A stretch of DNA of 64,000 bases from Paramecium pentaurelia (taxonomy: Eukaryota > Ciliophora > Oligohymenophorea > Peniculida > Parameciidae): the NCBI GenBank assembly GCA_905183005.1, contig CAJJDO010000072.1:377394-441393 (forward strand), written 5' to 3'. Position 1 is the first letter of the stretch; each line of letters starts with the position of its first letter. Position numbers and translations under genes: made by a program. A model generated the notes under the pieces. That model worked only from the letters and a program-made list of their open reading frames with translations. It was not told the origin of the DNA and did no database searches. Of the stretch, positions 11,188-22,583 are shown in pieces.

Positions 11188-12504
11188 TCATTTTCTAATT
11201 AATGCATTTGACATTTCAAATTTAACATAGATATTAGCTTACTAATCCAAATAATTAGTTGCTGTAAATACTTTTGGAATATTTTTTCGAGCAGTTGTAT
11301 TCAAATCTAAATTATTAGATTCAGTATCTTCAAAAACTCTTCTTGGAATTATTCCAGCTAATAAATCCACTTCTCTAACATTTGAATGAATAAAAGCACT
11401 TAAATTCATTATTGCTACACCATGATTATTTCTATTATATTATTTTTTTGGTTATTCTTCTAAAATTGGTTCTCCTAATTTAACTTCCTTTTTTTTATTG
11501 TCTTTTTTTGCATCTTTTTTTACTTCTTTCTTAACTTCTTTTTTATCCTCTTTCTTTTATTCTTTCTTTGGTATCTTTTTACCTGTTTTTGGATCTACTG
11601 TAAAATCAGGTTCAGGTGGTCTGTTTTTCTCTTCTTCTATTTAGAGCCATTTTTCAATATCAAATAATTATAATTCTTCTTTAATATCATTCCTAACAAC
11701 TTCATCTTTATCATGCAATTCAAATTTTAATGGTTTAGTCTCAAAATGTTTAGCAATGTCCATAGTTCCCAATAAAAATACATGTTTAGAATTAAAATAC
11801 ATGTTTTACATTTAAACCTACATATCAGTTTTTATAATCGTTCCGTCATAGAATTCATATTATACGTAGCATAATTCATATGATTTTTATGCTTAAATAG
11901 GTATATTTTCACATGATACTATTTCCACTTAAAATGGATTAAGTTTAGCTCTTAATTGTTCATGCAATAAGGGCTTATCACTTTAAATATTAAATTTAAA
12001 ATCTAGTATTTCCATGATTCTCATTTTAGAGAAGGCAAATTCGAACTAAATATTAATATATTTATATACACTTGGAGTATTGAGCATTAAGCTATAATCA
12101 AATTAAAATTCTTGCATAACTTTCATATCATCTGCATTTACAAAGTACATGTATAATTTTTTTTTTGATAACACTTCTGCTAATGAATCAATAAATCTTA
12201 TTTAATCAAAAACTTTCTCATAAGAATAAGTAATAATTGGTGGATCATCAGGATTCTATTATGGTTCACTTGAAACCATATTCCATTAATCAATAAGACC
12301 TGTATCATATCTCTCTGTTGAATTAGCATTTAACCATTCATACATGATTACAATATTTTAGATATTTTATGTAACCACTTGAAATTGTATTTTGAATTGT
12401 ACAATATTTTTTAAAATACCAGTACCATCATCTTCAGATAAGACTAACTAAATGTGAAATAGATGTATTTTTACTTCCTTTTTATTATCCTTCTTAGGTG
12501 GCAT
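11188..12504 (-). CDS. CFAP70-like N-terminal-domain protein (axonemal candidate)
   Basis: A 438-aa intronless frame. It opens MPPKKDNKKEVKIHLFHI, continues with beta-rich C2-like repeats (for example VQFKIQFQVVTQN and VEIVSCENIPI), a segment DPKTGKKIPK and a Lys-rich low-complexity stretch, and ends YVKFEMSNALIRK. The order resembles the N-terminal half of CFAP70, where as I recall a similar strand is followed by KRP-like residues and then TPRs; here TGA comes at that point. It may be a truncated WGD paralogue or a distinct short protein. Identification is tentative. Starts 36 bp from the next (+) gene. Confidence 0.6.
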
Positions 12505-12540
12505 TAAAATTTTATTGTTTTATTTTCAAATTTAATATAA

Positions 12541-13538
12541 ATGAAATTCCATCAGTTGAGACTAAAAGATGTTTCATATTCAAATACTTAACTTAAGTAA
12601 GAAGACCGTCAAATCAAAACGGAGTTTGGAAATTTAAGCACATCTAGAGTAATGAAAGATTCAAATAATAATAATAGGCTAAAGGTGCAGTAATAAAACA
12701 GTTTGTTACAGAGGATAATGATACTGGAAGATCATGTAATACTGAGAAAGAATTATTTACAAAAATGCAGAATTTAGAATTTTAGAATGGTTTATTTTAA
12801 ATGCAGATGTAAATTTAATATAAATCGTGATTATAGGTAACATATTCACAAAAGAAAGAATATAGAGGATTTTACTATCAGATAGTAATTAACTTAGATA
12901 TAACAAGATTTACAATGTATTCAAAATAGAGTTTAATCTGTTAAAGTAAATAATGTTAAAATATTCGTTAAGAATAAAAGCAGTAGAAAGAAAATAAGCT
13001 TAAGTTCATCATCAAGCAGTAGCGAAGATGTAGGAAGATTGTAAATTGGATTTAATTATAGAAATAAGTATTATTTTAATAGAATAAAGCTAGGATTAAA
13101 TGCTTTCTAATTACAAAGAATTGTATGAAGTTTGTAATTAACATGAGAAATTGAATGCCTTGTTTTCAAATTATTGTGGAAGCATAAAGACAATAGAGAT
13201 TGATATAGTTTAATAGAATTTCTAATTGCTAATATAGTAATTAATAAAGATGATGATTGATATTTTGAAAAAATTTAATTCAATAAAAATAGATCAATTG
13301 AAGAATACTCCTGATAAATAATAATGTAATTTTGAATTTGGTACATTCAACAAAGAATAAAAGAAGACATTAAGGACAACTGAAAGTCCATCTTTTAAGA
13401 GGAATTAGGATTTAGAGGAAATGAAATTAAAATTAAATGATCATTATGATAAATATGAATAAGAAAAAGAAAATAAAGGATAAGATATAAATAAAAAATA
13501 AGATAAAGATTTATAGAATCAAAAGAAATAAATAGTTC

Positions 13539-13574
<36 letters not shown>

Positions 13575-13636
13575 GAATTGATTTGATTCCAAGCTTAAAA
13601 AGGAAAGCCAAACTTAGATAATAACATAATATTTGA
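12541..13636 (+). CDS. Coiled-coil protein, unknown
   Basis: A 336-aa product from four exons (introns 12649-12677, 12809-12836 and 13041-13068). Each intron is needed to stay open and together they give exactly 337 codons. It has Gln-rich helices, a Ser run (SSSSSSS) after a basic patch, a central hydrophobic helical section, an acidic/Lys-rich tail with poly-Asn (AAT repeat at about 13540-13570) and a basic C-terminus. No family recognised. The stop lies 11 bp from that of the convergent MORN gene. Confidence 0.75.
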
Positions 13637-13647
13637 TTATTTATAAA

Positions 13648-14331
13648 TCAATAATGTTTTGTTGTTACCCATTCCAATTATATATTTAATGTAGTGTCAT
13701 CTGGATTTGCATTTGGAACAATAGTTTATGTATAATAACCTTCCACTTAATTTTTATTAGCAAATTCAAATCTGCCAACACCATTTGGTTTGTTATGTTA
13801 AAATGGACCTCTATAAACTGTTCCATTGGGATAAATCCACTCCCCATCAACAATCTCATTGTTATTCCAAGTACCTCTAAACTATTATATAAATTATAAC
13901 AAATTAATACTCTCATGGCAGTGTCATTAAAAACATAAGTACCTTATCCATGTTTCTTTCCTCTTGACCATTATCCTGAATAAACATCTTTATTGGCATA
14001 TGTGTATAATCCTTCTCCGTGCCTAAGTCCTGACTCCCACTATCCATAATATTCTCCTTTATTATTATTATAAATCAATCTTCCAATTCCATGTTTCAAA
14101 TTCTGTTGGAATTCACCTTCATATCTATCCCCTGAAGGATTGTAAGTGTATTTCCCTTTTCCTTCTCTAACTCCATTCACATATTAACCTTCATAGGTAT
14201 CACCATTTGGATAACTGTTTCAAAATAAAACATTCTTACGTAGCTATTCCTTTGCCAGTATAATCCTTTGTTGAATTTGTAGCACTTCCACCTTCTGGAG
14301 TAAATGAAAATGGTTATTATTCCTCTGCCAT
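13648..14331 (-). CDS. MORN-repeat protein (radial-spoke RSPH1-like)
   Basis: A 209-aa protein made mainly of MORN units (GDTYEGQYVNGVREGKGKY, GDRYEGEF, GEYYGQWESGLRHGEGLYTY, VYSGQWSRGKKHGQGTYVF, then VYRGPF with NKPNGVGRF). Such arrays bind lipid or scaffold membrane and axonemal complexes; the compact all-MORN form is like radial-spoke head protein RSPH1. Introns 14215-14239 and 13882-13910 (phase 0) are required to connect repeats. Its start is 77 bp downstream of the RBR gene stop on the same strand. Confidence 0.85.
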
Positions 14332-14408
14332 CTTTTTCTATATTTTTTAATATAAATATTATTCAAAAATGAACTTAATATTATCTGGAATTATATATTG
14401 ATGTCATA

Positions 14409-15836
14409 TCATATCCTCCTCTAATATCTGTTTCTATTTAAAGGTGTAGGCCAATTATCATGCGCTTATTTAACACATGCACATTTCTAATACACTCCTC
14501 CACAAACATAACAAAATTCAAATTTACACCTACATGTCATATGATTGCATCCTTCACTTTTTTCAACCCAAAATTTACACTTTGGACATTATTTATACTT
14601 AGCCCCTTTTATAAAACTAAAGAATTTATCATCAAGAAATTTTTCATTTTTTAATCTAGATTCCATTTTCTTTTTTTCCTTAAATTCATGGCATGAAAAT
14701 CCATTATGATATTCAATTTTGCAATCTAAACAATATGATTTCTTACAAACTGGACAATCCAATTAAGGATTCCCTCCAGCAACAAAAACAAATTTACAGT
14801 CAGGTGTTGGACACCATGAGTACTATAATAGAATAAAATTTGATACTTCATCACCATGACTTTCTATATATGCCTTAAAAGTTAATTATTGAAATTCAAT
14901 TAATTATTGATCATCTAGCACTTCTATTAAATCTGAATATATTATGTTATTTTTGCATCCAGAAGGACATAAAATGGGGAATTATCTTGATGATATTTAA
15001 GTTTTGCAATATTGATTTAAACATTTCTAATGGAAAATATGTGTACAATATAAAGTTGCCATCTCTGCAAATGAAATATTTTCTAAACAGATTTTGCAAT
15101 CAATTTAATTATTCTTATCATCTTCGAATTATTAGTATTCTTGATAATTTTACTATAATTTTAGCTACTCCAATTATTATTCTTCTTCAAATCTATAATA
15201 AAGAATTAATATACTATTTCTGCAATTAAAAAGCTAATTCAAAACTTTTTGATTCATCATATTTATCTTTTGTTAACGATTAATATATCATAGAAGCATT
15301 GTTAAATTGATTGAAATCTTATTATTGTTGTTATTTCAATGGAAATAAAATAGAAGGCTAAGATTAAATTTCCCAATCTGATTAATTTTACAGTTTCTAA
15401 TTTTTTTTCTATGTAAATATTTGAGATATTTGTTCTTAATTATTTGATGTAGTCATTGATGTCAGATTATTATCCTACTAAGAATATTCACCTTCAAAAA
15501 CTTCTTTTTCTAATTATATACATAGTTATTTTAACTTGAACTTTAAAATAACATAATACATCTAAATGTCCTCTTAAGGCTTCATTATATAGTTTTTAGA
15601 CTCTATGAGGTTTATACACTTTAATATCTATAAGCATATTCAAACTCATCAGTATTTCTAAATTTGATTGGAAAAGGTCTTTTTAAGATGATTTAGTATC
15701 TTTTCCTTGTAAAATTCCCAATATAAATGATTATATTATTAAATCATCCTCCTATAAGTTAGTAAAATAAAAATATTACATTTTTGTATCTCAATTTCTC
15801 TTTGATTTCATTTGATACTTATTAAATTTCCAACAT
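14409..15836 (-). CDS. RBR (RING-between-RING) E3 ubiquitin ligase
   Basis: A 452-aa protein. The N-terminal third is helical and Gln-rich; from about residue 215 there is a RING1 (CKICLEN, CTHIFHQKC, CPSGC), an IBR (WCPTPDCKF, CPVCKKSYCLDCK, H, C) and a RING2 (CPKCKFWVEKSEGCNHMTC, then FCYVCGG and a further Cys pair). The RING2 SEGCNHMTC carries the Cys expected to accept ubiquitin before transfer, as in parkin/HHARI-type ligases. Introns: 15752-15779, 15541-15559 (only 19 nt) and 15193-15214. The start is the first ATG giving an open frame; a divergent small gene begins 61 bp away. Confidence 0.9.
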
Positions 15837-15897
15837 TAAATAAAATATAAACCCATATTAATTGGATTTATAGATTTATATTTAAGGTCTCTAATTA

Positions 15898-16136
15898 ATG
15901 TTATTAATATTAAGACTGTACTCGTACAGGATCATGTCTATAGTAGTTACTTACACTTTGCTTCAGCAAATGTAGGCAACCAACCAAGCTAGAATGATTC
16001 AGCATGCACTCTGGTCTATAATTAGGAATATGAATCCATTCTATTTCATGGAATGCGATTCGCGATGCCCATCCATATTCGTAGTGCTTTAATATTCTTT
16101 ATGGGTATTATAGCCTTCGAATATGTGAAGACTTGA
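15898..16136 (+). CDS. Small protein with a C-terminal membrane segment, possibly mitochondrial
   Basis: A 72-aa product from two exons (20-nt intron 15924-15943). The N-terminus MLLILRLYSSYLHFASANVG looks like a mitochondrial presequence and the C-terminus (IHIRSALIFFMGIIAFEY) like one membrane helix. The stretch is visibly less AT-rich than its surroundings. The opposite strand is also open for more than 80 codons here, so the strand choice is a judgement: only this strand gives a start, an intron and a stop that all fit without overlapping the RBR gene. Confidence 0.5.
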
Positions 16137-16295
16137 GTGTGTCTGACTAGCTCCTTAAATAAACAAACGAAATTTATATATATATACAGACTTCTATTGA
16201 TGCCTAATAATAATATTATATTCAATCATTTATCATTAAGCTTATAAAATAATTAAATATCATGTTGAAACTATTATATTAGTTTCTGTGGATAT

Positions 16296-17491
16296 TCATG
16301 TATTTATTTACGTACATTTGTCAACAGAACTCCAATTTTGTTAAATATCATTTTTTCTCTAAGAAATTAGTAATAATTAATACTTCTTAAGGGCTTTTAT
16401 CAACAAATGGAAACCAGCGAAATACAGCTTGTTAATCACACTAATAACAGAGTCTTCCTGATTAATGAGATAATTTAATTTATTATCTCTCAAACTCACT
16501 AAAACAAAAGATGTTATATTTATTAATGTTATACAGAATGGAATATTCATCTTTGATAATGTGTTTAATGCACTCTTAACATATAATTTATAATCTGAAA
16601 TAAATGCTAACATTTAAACTAACCCCAAAATTCCAGTATTTCGAAGATCTGTGGCTGGATCTGTACCTTAAAACCCAATCATTTCCCAATGATATCCATA
16701 TCTTAAACAATAATCTGTTGTCATTAATTAACAATATATTGTATAAAGCATTCTGAAATGATAGTCATTATTATCATTAAAAGATGTCTCTGCCATAATA
16801 CAAACCTTGTTTAGATGGATAATACTTAATTTTTTTCATTAATCAATCTTGTATTTTTCAAATGTACACTAAAACAGCCAATTAATTTTACAAATAAAGA
16901 GCTTTTATGTTCTAAAAATTATATTTGTTCTTTGATATCTTATGATCTTTTTAATTAATCCCATGTTTCTATAAAACTAATTTATTAAATTTCAATTTTC
17001 TTTAATTATAATTCAACAATTCTATTTCTTTTTCCGTTTTCAAATTCTTTTTCATTTTTATGAATATTGTTTTCTGACAATCTAAAGACTTTTTTATCAG
17101 GACTTTCTTCTCCTTTGCCTATCTAAGCTTAATTATATTCATCATCACTATAATCTTGTTTTTCCTCTCTTTATTATTCATTTTTATTTTAATTGTTTTA
17201 TAATGCTATAATAGAAGCTTTTCCTTTTAAATTATTCACTAGATTTCCATTGAGCTTAATTAATTTATTTTCTTTTCTATGAAATCTATCATTAAGTTTT
17301 TATGAAGCTTTAACAAATTGATCGCACTACAATTAGAATATCTATTTATTGTCAATATCAGAATCATTTTCTAGAGTAGGTTAATCAGTTGATATATGTG
17401 CCCATTCACAAATCTCACCAACTTCTAATTAAGTGGATACTACTTTCGAAATTTTGAACTCCTTCATATCAACTATATAATTTTCACTCAT
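16296..17491 (-). CDS. ELMO/CED-12 domain protein
   Basis: A 391-aa protein. The N-terminal half is hydrophilic, acidic and coiled-coil-like. The C-terminal half is an ELMO domain with the signature YHWEMIGFQGTDPATDLRNT followed by GILGLVQMLAF. ELMO-domain (ELMOD) proteins act as GAPs for ARF/ARL GTPases or partner Rac exchange factors. A 20-nt intron at 16806-16825 fixes the frame just before the ELMO domain. The Arg in DLRNT matches the family Arg in the WxxIGFQGxDPxTDxR motif. Start at 17491, 10 bp from the next gene's ATG; a second Met nine residues in is an alternative. Confidence 0.88.
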
Positions 17492-17501
17492 TTTATTAAT
17501 T

Positions 17502-17737
17502 ATGTTGTTTTTAATTGTTTAATGCACAAACTATGTTTGTTAAACTTCCTGTTGCAATTATTAGAATCAATGTGCTTTGAATGATTGTGTTCATTTCGAA
17601 TATGTTTATATCATGTCTAATATTAGAGAGACACATTTAATTACTTTACATTAGGAATTCAATTAGCTTTTCTAATAATATCGATAGTAATTCTTTTCTT
17701 ATCCCATACTTCTAATTATTTAGTTGTCCAAAAATGA
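17502..17737 (+). CDS. Small Cys-rich single-pass membrane protein
   Basis: A 70-aa product, intron 17604-17626. A short hydrophobic N-terminus, then a Cys-dense stretch (CTNYVCQTSCCNYQNQCAL), then one strong membrane helix (LGIQLAFLIISIVILFL) and a short tail. The topology suggests a small disulfide-knotted ectodomain; no family known. The ATG lies only 10 bp from the divergent ELMO start. The model depends on the 23-nt intron; without it the frame runs on into low complexity. Confidence 0.6.
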
Positions 17738-18249
17738 TACCATAATGAATATTAATAAGTATGTTAATCAATTTTATATATTGAAAATCATAGTTACAAG
17801 TTATTTTCAATCAAAATATATAATATTTCTTAATGGAAATTGTAAATTTTTTTATTTTTAATTCTTCCATTATTAGTATTATTATTATTATTATCTTCAT
17901 TATTTTTATCTAATCACTCAAAATAAAATCTTAACATATGAATATTAGTAAATAAATCTATTATTATATTTGTTTTTATAAAACTAATAAAAATAATCAC
18001 ATTATGGGAAGGTTGTTTGAAAGGACCTTGAAAAGTTATAAATCAATTTTGTTCAGAAAATAATTCTGGCTAATTAATTGTCTTAAAGATTATTTTTCCA
18101 AAATATACAATACTAAATAACTAGAAAAATAAACTTAGGATAGAATTAGAGAATTTAGATCACTTTTTATTTGATCTTAATCAAAAAAAAAATAGTATAA
18201 TAATTTATTTTACTACTACTTTTTTGAGTATAACTTTATTTACTTTTAA
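17738..18249. other. AT-rich intergenic stretch
   Basis: No frame with convincing composition; includes a short TAT/ATT microsatellite near 17870-17895. Confidence 0.6.
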
Positions 18250-18993
18250 TCATGATTATTTTTTAAAAAAGTTATCATATGCAGGATATATTGTCATGCG
18301 AACATCTGAATTTTTAATTAATTTCTTTGTTTCTGTTTCTTTTTTCAATTTTTATTGTCTATCTCCTTCTTCTTTTACCTTGTCTAAAGTTTCATTCTTT
18401 TGAAGGACATAATTTGTTGGATTAATATGAGATTCAACTAATTTATTTAATATTTCTTCTGGTTTTTTTAAGCCTTCTTAATTATCCACACTACTATCAT
18501 CTTCAATTATAATTATTTTATCATCCCTAATAAAAAAATTATCATTTGCTCTCTCATATGATGGACCTTAATACCACTTGTTTATAAATATGTGCTTTGC
18601 AATAACATTTCTAAGTTCTTCAAGATTTTACTAAGAATCCTAAACATCCTATTGTTTTTTTTAAAAAGTTTCCTATGTTTACACCTCTGGAATGTGAGAT
18701 TGTCCTTGTTATTATCTTTTTTAAGCTGCCTTAGTGAAAATAGAGGCTTTTTAGAATTACATATTTTGTAAAGGAGACCCTCTTGGAGTGCTATCTATTT
18801 TCTATAAACTTCTTTCATGATGGTCCATATTATAACTACCATAAGAGTCCTCTCCATCTTATTTATTTGTGTTAATTCTTTAATGAGGCCTTCTTCTTAA
18901 AGAAAGAGTGATGCTGTTCTCCACAATACTAGAAGGTTTTTATAATTCAATTTGGCTTCTCCTATCCTCAATTGAATCAGATTTTAATAACAT
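18250..18993 (-). CDS. Hydrophilic protein, unknown
   Basis: A 247-aa intronless frame, charged and partly disordered: basic/Ser-rich N-terminus (LSLRRRPHQR), Gln-rich centre, acidic patch (IIIIEDDSSVDN) and a C-terminal coiled coil ending NFFKKQS. The motif KWYQGPSYERANDNFFIRDD looks conserved-type but I cannot name it. Single clean start and TGA. Confidence 0.7.
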
Positions 18994-20540
18994 AAAATAA
19001 GTTTAAATAATGTTTAAAAAACATAAATAAATTAACAAATATAAATTAATTTATGGTAATTTATTATTAAACAATATTGTCATCTTACCTATAATATTTG
19101 ATCTATCCATTTATTCTTAATATTTTACTATTTAAATTTATTACTACTTTTCTATTAATAAATGATTAATTGGTTTGATTTATTTGAAATTCTCTCAACA
19201 ATATTGTGATGACTCATATATTAAACTGATATTATTATTATATAAATAATGAATATATATCATTTAATTTAGTTTACCAAATGAATAATAGTTTTTATAA
19301 AAAGAAGTATAAACTAATAATTAAAGTATTTATTTAAAATGAATAATTAATGGTTAAACAAAGAAAGATATTTTATTTAATTAAACTATTTATTCAAATT
19401 AATTATTTTTTAAACTTAGAATGGTGCTATATTTACAAATATTTATTTTTTAATTATATTAATGTTAATGTTAAATTTATTAATTGCTTAATTATAGAAT
19501 AATAAAGTAATTCGAAAAACTATTTATTTCAAATTCAATAGTATTAATAGATAAATCGAATTTATATTAAAAATACAAATCTATATTTAATTTTTAATAA
19601 TTCATGTTGGGTCTAAAATATACAAATTTTAAATAATAGAATTATAAAATGTTTACAAGATATGAATGAAAATTATTCCAAAACATGATATAACCTATAA
19701 AGCCTTACATTAATAATATTAAACGATCATAGATTTTAAATTACACAATTCTAAACTTGTGTTTTTAAAAACAGAATGGAAGATGAAATTTCCAACAATA
19801 TGAAAAAAATGTGTAAACTAATCCTTTTTCAATTTTATATATTGAATATTTATTTAATTTCAAATACCAATTAAAGAATATTTATATTTCTGAGAACCCT
19901 AAATGAAATAAAGAATACATTACACAAATTTTGTAAGATAAAATATAACGATATTAATTTAAAAAAAAATATATTTGAGATCATGATTATTAATAATAAA
20001 TTTATATTAATAATAAATTTATTTAAAATTGAATTAATGAGATTGTTTTTTAATTTTAAACAAATTTAAAGAGTAATTTTATTTTTGAAAATTTTTTTAT
20101 AAATATTCTTACTATTATTAATATATATTCATTAGTACTTTAATAATATTATTATTCACATTATTTTTATTTTTATAAGAGAGAGATTTATGCAAATGCT
20201 TAATATATATTATAATTATATCTATATTTTAACAAAAGTTATGTTAATTAATTCACTAATCATCAAATCCTCTTTATGATACTATGTTAAATAAATAATT
20301 AAAGTAATTATAAATTAAGCCAATTAAATATTAATAAAAAAACAGCCTCTATTTAATTAGCTTGGTCTAATACTAATCTAAAATTGTGCTAACTCGCAAT
20401 TTAAAATAAATGACTTACTAGTTCTATCAATTTCAAAAAAAATCAGTAATTGTCCAACACAGAGAATTGACAAATAGATAATTCATTTAACAAGGTATTA
20501 TTTAATATAAAATAGTGATTATAAACAAGTCTTTTTAATT
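18994..20540. other. 1.5-kb AT-rich stretch without a clear gene
   Basis: Very AT-rich, many homopolymers, no frame with coding composition. It marks the change from the dense left part to the sparse right part. A short exon-like frame from ATG about 20408 cannot be spliced in frame to the WD40 gene. Confidence 0.55.
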
Positions 20541-21566
20541 ATGAAAGAATTTTCAAGCCATTCTGATTTCAAGTACAATACAATTATCAACCAAAAAATA
20601 GAATAATTTTCTCATTCAATTGCTATCAATTAGAATAATTCTCTATTATTAGTTTCCAATTCAACTAAAATAGAAATGTTTGTAATTTTAGAGGAGAAAT
20701 TAAAGAAAATTTAGCAAATCATATGTCATAAAAGAAAAGTTGTAAGTTTAAATTTCTTTAGAACTAATAGATTATTTATTACAGGGTCATTTGATTCATA
20801 TATTATCTTATGGTCAACAATAATGATGTCAAAACCTAAATACATTTAAAAACTACTAGGACACAACTCAACTATTTAATGTATAATAAAACGCTTACCT
20901 AATGAGGATCTAATTATTTCTTGTAGTACTGATTATACTATAAAATTTTGGATTTAGCTACCAAAAAATAATTAATAGTGGATCTGTTCTTAAACAGTAA
21001 GTGTGCATTAAAATATTGTTTGGGGAATCTCGATAAATTAATAGGGTAATTAAGTAATTTCCTCTGGCGAGGATCATCTAATCTTAGTGATTGAATAAAA
21101 CTAACAAACTCAAAATTGGTTCATAAAATAAATGATATAAGTAGACTAATCAGGATTTAGTTTGTGCTATATAAATAAGAATGCCTTCATTTTTTAACCT
21201 GAATCGTCAGAAAATTTAATTGTATATACTCTAAATGAAAATCAAGAATTCATGAAATTTAAAAATTTTAAAGTTTTTGGTTAAGGTTATTGTTGTTATC
21301 CATATTTTCCTTCCATTTATAATAATCAAAAATAGCTCTTAATAAATAAAAATGGTAATTACTTGAATATAATGAAAGTATAAGAAGAAAATTAAGATAC
21401 TAAATACAATTATACTGAAGCTGAATATAGCCTAAAAATTATTTAGGTAATCAATTATGAGAATTATTACATTTTTGGAACACTAAGTGATGACGGATAG
21501 TACCTAATAACATGGGATAAGATATCTAGAGAGATTTAATTCAGAAAATATCAAGAAATTGCTTGA
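20541..21566 (+). CDS. WD40-repeat protein
   Basis: A 341-aa intronless beta-propeller protein. Repeats are visible as LFITGSFDSYIILW, LIISCSTDYTIKFW, QVISSGEDHLILV and, at the end, TLSDDGQYLITWDKISREI. GH and WD signatures are partly kept (LLGHNSTIQC, TIKFW). WD40 propellers scaffold protein complexes; no specific partner can be inferred. The C-terminal repeat closely matches the partial gene at 63782-64000, so the two are paralogues. The N-terminal 50 residues are Asn/Ser-rich. Confidence 0.85.
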
Positions 21567-22583
21567 AAATATATATAAATATTTTTAATCAGAAAAATAA
21601 TTCTAATTTTTGATATTTATTATTTGAATTATAACATTAATTATTAAAATAAGGATCTCGATGCTAATTGTATTGTTTTAGTTTCAAATTTTTGAATATT
21701 ATATTGTCAAAATCAGCCATTTATATAAATGAAAAATTCTATTGTTTCAATTAAGTCAATTTTATAAACAAACTATTTTAATCAGTACTGATAAACTTGA
21801 TTATTTATAAAATTAGAAAATAATATATAAATAAAAAAGTAGCATGACCTTGTGCTTGAGGCTTAAATTAGAAATTCTTAATAAATTATATATATATAAA
21901 TAGTTTTAACTTCAAAAATCTCTTTTTAGACAGAACACGAGCTAATATTGCTTACAATCTAAAATATCTTGAAGCATTTGCAAAAAATATTTTATGATTT
22001 CTAACATCAAAAAAATACTCTTATAATCTACAAATATTTCAAATTTTATGAATTAGATTTTTTTTTTGTAGATAATTTATTAAATTTTTATGTTGAACAT
22101 TGATTATTATATACTTTAACGTGATATTTCTTATTTTCTATAAGTTTAAATTATCAATAACAATTTGAATAGTTTAATCAATTTAATTTATAATATAGAT
22201 CATTTTTTTATTTGATACTTGAAGAAAACAACTCAATATTAATATATATAATAAAATCAATTAATTTTGATTTAGTTTCTCAAATAAATGTTCTAAAATA
22301 TTTTAGATCATTAAAATTATTGTTATTTAAAGCTGAGTTTACAAATTTTGTCTAATAAGATAAGATAAAAATTAAAAAACAACTAAAAATAACTAAGTTG
22401 ATTAAATAATATTTGAAAATTATATGTATAATAATTAAACATATAAAATGATTAAAAAGAAACCAATCTAATTTTATTAAAAATGAAACTTATATTTTGA
22501 ACCTTATTTTAATAATAATGAACAATAAAAACAATATTATTAACAAATTTACTTCAAAAATTAAGCAATAAAAATTTTTCTAT
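21567..22583. other. AT-rich intergenic stretch
   Basis: About 1 kb; no gene seen on either strand. Confidence 0.6.

Noticed and set aside
13686..13916. Separate 76-aa minus ORF
   Set aside because: Reads through the 29-nt intron of the MORN gene in the wrong frame.
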